Position numbers and translations under genes: made by a program | Assembly: GCF_014633365.1 (NCBI RefSeq) | Contig: NC_068341.1 | Coordinates: forward strand, 25,712,339 to 25,776,338 | Direction: 5' to 3' | Origin: Diospyros lotus | Taxonomy: Eukaryota; Streptophyta; Magnoliopsida; Ericales; Ebenaceae | Length of the DNA stretch: 64,000 nucleotides | Part shown: one piece after another, positions 58,631 through 64,000 of the stretch | Numbering within the stretch: position 1 is the first letter of the stretch | Layout: every line of letters starts with the position of its first letter | The notes under the pieces: model-generated | What the model was told of the DNA's origin: nothing | The model's database searches: none | Seen by the model: only the letters and a program-made list of their open reading frames with translations

Positions 58631-58880
58631 GGGTGAGGGAAAAATAGAGGATAGTTTGGTTAATTTAAAATTTAACGGTAGTTATAAAAGTTAAGGGAGG
58701 TGGATATTAATTGTGAGAAAGTGAAATATATCATAAGAAATAATATATGCAATATATATAAGGGTGACTGATTGGAAAAAAGAATAAGAATAAAAAAAAT
58801 AAAAATTGGGTGTTACGTGTAATTAGGCAGTGGCGGAATTACCAAGCAGGGGGTTGGAATCTTAGGAGGATACTTCCTCG
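57705..58880. other. Intergenic region upstream of the membrane-protein gene
   Basis: AT-rich with an A run at 57788-57810 and a TG/GA microsatellite at 58579-58627. The frame 58275-58472 has no motif. It includes the upstream promoter region of the next gene. Confidence 0.35.
58579..58627. repeat. (TG)n(AG)n microsatellite
   Basis: A short TG run followed by about 19 AG repeats, 350 bases upstream of the start codon of the membrane-protein gene. Confidence 0.9.
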
Positions 58881-58921
58881 GATATTTCGCCGAAGTTGAC
58901 ACCAGCCGGCGCCGGCCTGCC

Positions 58922-58930
58922 AATATATAG
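58922..58930 (+). promoter_or_regulatory. Probable TATA box
   Basis: AATATATAG lies about 48 bases before the start codon, followed by a GAGAGAGAGAG-rich short leader. Position suits a plant promoter with a very short 5' UTR. Confidence 0.4.
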
Positions 58931-58977
58931 ACTATCGAGAGAGAGAGAGAAAGGCAAACTGAAGGAGTAAATTAAGA

Positions 58978-59976
58978 ATGGAGAAAGAGCAGGAAGAAAT
59001 GCAGTTCCTGGGAGTGTTGGGCATCTACACAGAATCGTACAAAATCATCTGGTCATGCCGCAAGATCTTCAGCCAAATAACCCTTTCCCTCATCCTCCCC
59101 CTCTCCTTCGTCTTCCTCGCCCACATCCAAGTCTCCAATCTCTTCTTCTACAAGATCCGCCACGACCAGTTTCTGCAACACATTACTCCGCCTGGCACCA
59201 AAAGGCACGACAAGCTCTCCGACCTCGTCTCCTCCGACTGGGCCCTTTTCTGGCTCTTCAAGTTCCTCTACTTCACCTTCCTCCTCGCCCTCTCCCTCCT
59301 CTCCACCGCTGCCGTCGTCTACACCGTTGCCTCCGTCTACACCGCCCGGGAAGTCACCTTCCGGACTGTCATCGCCGTCGTGCCCAAGGTCTGGAAGCGC
59401 CTCATGCTCACTTTCCTCTGCAGCTACTCCACCCTCTTGCTCTATAATGCCGTCGCACTGTTAATACTGATTCTTTGGGCCGTAACCCTCGCTTTCACCG
59501 TTGCCGGAACGGTGGTTTTCTTCTCGATTCTGATCTTGTATTCGGTTGGGTTCGTGTACATGACCGTGGTTTGGCAGCTGGCCAGCGTGGTCTCGGTGCT
59601 GGAAGAGTTTTATGGGTTCAGAGCGATGGTGAAGAGCAAGGAGTTGATCAAGGGGAAGACGTGGGTCACCGTTGCCATCTTCTTCAAGCTGAACTTCTCC
59701 CTGGTGGCCATACATATACTGTTCCGGATACTGGTTGTGCAAGCAGATTCAGTGGGGGTATTGGGCAGGATCGGATTTGGGATTCTGAGTTTCATGTTGC
59801 TCTGCAAGCTGTTTCTCTTCGGATTGGTCATTCAAACAGTGATCTATCTGGTCTGCAAATCACACCACCATGAGAACATCGACAAGTCGGCGCTCTCAGA
59901 TCATCTTGAGGTTTATCTGGGAGAGTACGTTCCATTGAAGGCCAAGGACGTTCAGCTGGAGCAGTTCCATGTTTAG
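58978..59976 (+). CDS. Multi-pass membrane protein of an uncharacterised plant family
   Basis: A single uninterrupted 332-codon frame, far longer than any other here, with GC-rich third positions in an AT-rich region. There are about six hydrophobic spans (roughly 33-54, 88-122, 140-172, 173-205, 230-254, 264-293), no signal peptide and polar ends. Recognisable passages are MQFLGVLGIYTESYKII near the N-terminus, VVWQLASVVSVLEEFYGF at 197-214, SKELIKGKTW after it, and the C-terminal VYLGEYVPLKAKDVQLEQF. I recall this layout from intronless Arabidopsis proteins listed as uncharacterised membrane proteins or as 'polyadenylate-binding protein 1-B-binding protein', a label with no clear functional basis. 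Function is unknown. The ATG at 58978 sits in AAGAATGG, with the TATA box just upstream. Confidence 0.9.
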   Translation: MEKEQEEMQFLGVLGIYTESYKIIWSCRKIFSQITLSLILPLSFVFLAHIQVSNLFFYKIRHDQFLQHITPPGTKRHDKLSDLVSSDWALFWLFKFLYFTFLLALSLLSTAAVVYTVASVYTAREVTFRTVIAVVPKVWKRLMLTFLCSYSTLLLYNAVALLILILWAVTLAFTVAGTVVFFSILILYSVGFVYMTVVWQLASVVSVLEEFYGFRAMVKSKELIKGKTWVTVAIFFKLNFSLVAIHILFRILVVQADSVGVLGRIGFGILSFMLLCKLFLFGLVIQTVIYLVCKSHHHENIDKSALSDHLEVYLGEYVPLKAKDVQLEQFHV

Positions 59977-60429
59977 AATCATTATATATTATTTTATAGG
60001 ACGTTCCGCTTGAGCAGTCCTACATCACACCGTTGCTCTTCTTTGTGTTGTATAATGATGTTAATTTGGTATATGAAATTAAGTGGTGTTTTGTATATCA
60101 TTTTGTATCTGCCTTTATACATGTCAATATATAGAAGGACGCTTGTGTATGTAAGAGTTGGAGTTTAGTGTCAAAATAATGTATTATAGAAGAAAATGGG
60201 CACAAGACCCGAATGCAAAGAAATAACCGAATGCAAAGAAATAACCGTTGAGGAAACTTGCACTGAGACAGACTTAATCAGAGATTCACAAAAGCAAATA
60301 ATTAAAACTAACAACATCACACTTACAACCCCATAACCAAAGGCATGACCCCAAACTCTACACCTAAACTAAGGTAGAGCCATACTACAATCCTAAAATC
60401 GGGAGGATCTATGTCCTACTTCAAATGAA
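59977..60429. other. 3' flank of the membrane-protein gene
   Basis: 3' UTR and intergenic DNA. A 17-bp direct repeat CCGAATGCAAAGAAATAA occurs back to back near 60208-60245. No gene seen. Confidence 0.35.
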
Positions 60430-61080
60430 GCCGATAAGCAATCGATGCCATACTAGGTGGATTTCCCATCAATTACAAAAGGCATGAAAAACATCAAAAT
60501 CGAACTGTGTACCTTGGTCTGTGTTTAGGATCTTGGAGATTTTGAAGCGACAAATGATATCCTTTCATATAACGTTCTCCACTTTCTTTTCTGTGACGGT
60601 TGCTAAGGGCTGCCTCTACCCGCTTGGTGAAATAGTGCAGAAATTTGTGTTGTACAAAAGTGATGGGAAAGGGACTAAGTATGTCCAACCCCTATTGTGC
60701 AAAGGGGGTTGGAAAATCTATTAGATGTTTGCTGTGGGTGCGAAAGATAACAGTGCATGCCTTTGGCATTTGTCCCAGGTCCAAACTTTTGTGGAAACGT
60801 CCTTATGCAATGTGGGCCAAAAGAATCTTGCCCTCAAGATTTTAGTAGCTAGGATTTTCCCCCAAGATATTCACCACAATCTCCATCATGTACCTCGGTT
60901 AACGCTTGTTGTGCGTCTTGCCTGCCAAGGCATTTCAAAAGTGGCATAGAGCAAGCTTGCTTGTATAGAATACCATCTATGTTTATAAAGCGAGCTGCAT
61001 GAACCTTTAGTACCTTGGCCTCCGCAAGGTTACTAGGAAACTCCTTAGTGTGAGTAAATATTGCATGATAAGTAACCTTT
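60430..61080 (-). pseudogene. Tat/Athila-type integrase fragment
   Basis: Broken minus-strand frames read AARFINIDGILYKQ, MPLLKCL, QQALTEVHDGDCGEYLGG, then (frame 60688-60494) FLHYFTKRVEAALS, matching the integrase words DYFTKWVEAEPL, and ERYMKGYH for the following IICRF region. At least six stops or frameshifts. It may be part of the same decayed lineage as the gag fragment at 50373-51240, but they are 10 kb apart and not demonstrably one element. Confidence 0.75.
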
Positions 61081-61104
61081 AGTCATTAGATGTCTTAATA
61101 AACT

Positions 61105-61445
61105 CACTACAAAAAAATCAGCATTTAGCGACGATTTTTAACCGCTGCTAAGTATTTTAGCGACGGTTTTGAAAACCGCCGCTAAGTCAGCCGTCGCGGA
61201 GTGTTTAGCGGCGGTTTTTTTCCAACCGCTGGAATAACCGCCACTAATTTTAAATTTTGCAGCGGTTTTAAAAATCGTCGCTAAATAAGTGATTTAGCGG
61301 CGGTTTCTATAATATTTAGCGGCGGTTTTGAAACCGCCACTAAAATTAAAATTTTATTTTTTTAATTTTTTTTAAAATTTTATTTTTAAAAATTAAAAAA
61401 ATATATTTAATTTTAGCGACGGTTTTGAAATCGCCGCAAAAATTA
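61105..61445 (+). mobile_element. CACTA element terminus with subterminal repeats
   Basis: CACTACAAAAAAATCAGC at 61105 is a canonical CACTA end. It is followed by about ten copies, in both directions, of a TTTAGCGGCGGTTTT-type word over 320 bases, as in plant CACTA subterminal regions, where transposase binds. The other end is not in the window. It was inserted in or beside the integrase fragment. Confidence 0.8.
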
Positions 61446-62580
61446 ATAAAAAAAATTAATTTTTTAATTACCTACGCGGGCCAGCCCAGCACGTGCTCGG
61501 CCGCTCGACCCGCGCCCGCTAGCCCTACCCTCACCCAACCCTTGCACGCCACGTGGCCATCTGTGCGCGCGCCACGTGGCGATGCTGGAAATTAAGTCCA
61601 GCATCTTCCCTCTCCCCAAGTTTCGAACCTAGAACCCTCACTGTGCACACGTGCGCGCGAACCACTTGATCTGCGAAACACTCATTGACATATGTGGACA
61701 TATATATATATATATTATATACATTAGCAAAATTATATTTTATATATTTTAAAAACAAATATATAAAAGAATAATAGAATAAATTAAAAATAGATTTCTA
61801 ATTTATTAAAAATCTATATTAAAATTTCATAATTATTAAAATAAGTTACTAACAACAAATTTTATATTTATTAAAATAATTTTATTTAAAATTCAGAATT
61901 ATATTTTAAAATTATATTTATAAATAGATTTTTAACATTTAATAAGTTTATTTATAAATAAATTTCAGAATATATTTATTAAAATTTCAGAATTATATTT
62001 TAAATTTTTTAGTATATATTAACAACATTTATTAATTGATTATTTTTTAAAAGAATAATAGAATAAATTAAAAATAAATTAATTGAGTTAAATTAAATAA
62101 ATTATCAAAAAATATTAAATTAGATTTTTAATTAGATTTTAATTAATTTTGCTATTAATTTAAATGCAATTTTAAATTTATTTTTAAGATTTTATATTTA
62201 ATTTTATTAATTTAATTTTTAATTATTTTCTTAAGCTAAATTTAATTTTTTTAATGAAAATAATGAATTTTAATATTTAAGATTTTTATTTAACTTTAAT
62301 TATATGATAATTATAAATATAAATTAAAACTCTAAATATGAGTAAGAATAAGTTTTTTCAATAATAACAAAATTTAAAAAAAATTAATTTTGATTTCTTC
62401 CATAGTCTTAAAAATGTGATACCTTAAATATTAATTAACATTGAAAAATCGTAGCATTGAAAAATCGTAACATTTGACAACCTTAAATAATTTTTTATGA
62501 ATTTGTTAAGACATCACATTTTCAAAACTATAATATAATTATTAAAGTAATTAATAATTAATAATCACTACCTTTGATTT
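61446..62580. other. GC-rich patch then strongly AT-rich DNA
   Basis: 61470-61580 is GC-rich with two GCCACGTGGC-like palindromes (about 61548 and 61571). From 61690 to 62580 the DNA is extremely AT-rich with no open frame. It is probably the interior of the CACTA element. Confidence 0.35.
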
Positions 62581-62924
62581 AATGCAAGTTTTTGAGGGAA
62601 AAAATTCATCATTGATTGACACTTGACAAAATACTTTATTTGACTATCATATTTTAATATTATATAAATATACATAGAATAAAGATATAAAAATAATATT
62701 TTAAATAAATTAATAATTTTCTATGACTTAATTAATAGTTTAAGTTGTCTATTAATATTTCTCATAAAACTCATGCAAATTTAATACAAAACAATTAGCA
62801 TTGAAAAACTCGTATATTTAAAATTTATTATTAATTTTACAATATTTAGTACATATTATTTCAAAACAATTGAAGATTTAAATTATTAATGCAAATTATT
62901 AATGCGATAAGTAGTAAACACAAA

Positions 62925-64000
62925 TTATTAATGCAAGTTTTGGGAGAAAATTTTACTACTACTTATTATTTCAAAGCAATTGAAAATTTTAAATTATTAA
63001 TGCAAATTACAAAATATAAATTATTAATACAATAAGTATTAATTGCAAATCATTAATTAATGCAAGTTTTGGGAGGAAATTTCTTTTTTCAAGACTATCC
63101 TACTTTTATATATATAAAGATGCAAATTACAAAATATAAATTATTAATGCAATAAGTACTAAATGCAAATCATTAATGCAAGTTTTGAGAGAAAATTTTA
63201 TTATTACTTATTACTTCAAAGCAATTGAAAATTTTAAATTATTAATGCAAATTACAAAATGTAAATTATTAATACAAAAAGTATTAATTATAAATCATTA
63301 ATTAATGCAAGTTTTAGGAGGAAATTTCTTTTTTCAAGACTATCCTACTTATATATATATAAAGATACAAATTACAAAATATAAATTATTAATGCAATAA
63401 GTACTAAATGCAAATCATTAATAGCAAGTTTTGAGAGAAAATTTTATTACTACTTATTACTTCAAAGCAATTAAAAATTTTAAATTATTAATGCAAATTA
63501 CAAAATGTAAATTATTAATATAATAAGTATTAATTGCAAATCAATAATTAATACAAGTTTTAGGAGGAAATTTCTTTTTTCAAGACTATCATACTTTTAT
63601 ATATATAAAGATGCAAATTACAAAATATAAATTATTAATGCAATAAGTACTAAATGCAAATCATTAATGCAAGTTTTGGGAGAAAATTTTATTACTACTT
63701 ATTACTTCAAAACAATTGAAAATTTTAAATTATTAATGCAAATTACAAAATGTAAATTATTAATACAATAAGTATTAATTGCAAATCATTAATTAATGCA
63801 AGTTTTAGGAGGAAATTTCTTTTTTCAAGACTATCCTACTTTTATATATATAAAGATGCAAATTACAAAATATAAATTATTAATGCAATAAGTACTAAAT
63901 GCAAATCATTAATGCAAGTTTTGAGAGAAAATTTTATTACTACTTATTACTTCAAAATAATTGAAAATTTTAAATTATTAATGCAAATTACAAAATGTAA
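62925..64000. repeat. AT-rich satellite, 245-bp unit made of two ~122-bp halves
   Basis: The landmark AAGACTATC recurs at 63091, 63336, 63582 and 63827, periods of 245, 246 and 245. Within each unit two related halves can be aligned, both running from TGCAAATTACAAAAT through AAATTATTAAT and AATCATTAAT to TGCAAGTTTT. One half then has GAGAGAAAATTTTATTA and the other AGGAGGAAATTTC plus the landmark. At least 4.3 units are present and the array continues past the window end. A looser start may reach back to about 62580. Confidence 0.9.

Noticed and set aside
59055..59873. Secondary frames of 130 and 132 codons and minus-strand frames
   Set aside because: They are shadows of the 332-codon membrane-protein gene in its GC-rich segment.

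Overview
This window is eukaryotic plant nuclear DNA, most likely from a eudicot. It is AT-rich, there is no operon-like packing, and almost every interpretable stretch is a plant transposable element: Ty3/gypsy and Ty1/copia fragments, solo LTRs, CACTA-type DNA elements and MITEs. Only two ordinary host genes are convincing. One is a two-exon dihydroneopterin aldolase gene of folate synthesis (52061-52807, +). The other is an intronless gene for a 332-residue multi-pass membrane protein of a plant-specific uncharacterised family (58978-59976, +). I cannot name the species.

Layout. 1-13577: a decayed CACTA transposon on the minus strand (transposase N-terminus 1-725), interrupted by nested solo LTRs. 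LTR A1 (2213-12852, TSD GGATG) contains solo LTR C (2294-4874, TSD ATTTG) and solo LTR B1 (6919-12544); B1 contains solo LTR B2 (7795-10877, minus, TSD ATGGC). 13581-17750: AT-rich DNA, a possible short CACTA-like element, a GAGA-rich stretch and a 164-bp tandem repeat. 18149-22934: solo LTR A2 (TSD TTGGC) carrying another solo LTR (20588-22786). 23945-26362: truncated gypsy pol (E1), cut by LTR A3, which itself holds a head-to-head pair of small LTR elements whose LTRs contain 5S-rRNA-like sequence (28182-29692, TSD GGACT). 29755-30420: a ~170-bp tandem repeat. 30421-37740: mostly unassigned AT-rich and LTR-like DNA.

37741-50367 is one Ty3/gypsy element (E2, minus strand, TSD AGTGA, tRNA-Met-type primer site). 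It is inflated from about 5 kb to 12.6 kb by six later insertions: a Tourist-like MITE, solo LTR D3, complete gag-only element D1, a hAT-like MITE, solo LTR F and gag-only element D2. 50373-51240 is a Tat/Athila-type gag fragment. 51290-53300 holds the folate gene. 54032-57704 is a deleted copia element (H) with solo LTR B3 inside its 3' LTR. The membrane-protein gene follows, then a Tat-type integrase fragment (60430-61080), a CACTA terminus (61105) and, from about 62925 past the window end, an AT-rich satellite of 245-bp units that are dimers of ~122-bp halves.

I found no new multi-gene system. The most unusual items are the head-to-head 5S-promoter element, the two LTRs packed with different palindromes sharing the core TTCGAA, a gypsy family whose two copies carry the same LTR inside the integrase gene, and the dimeric satellite. 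Boundaries rest on target-site duplications read by eye; family names rest on remembered motifs, not on searches.
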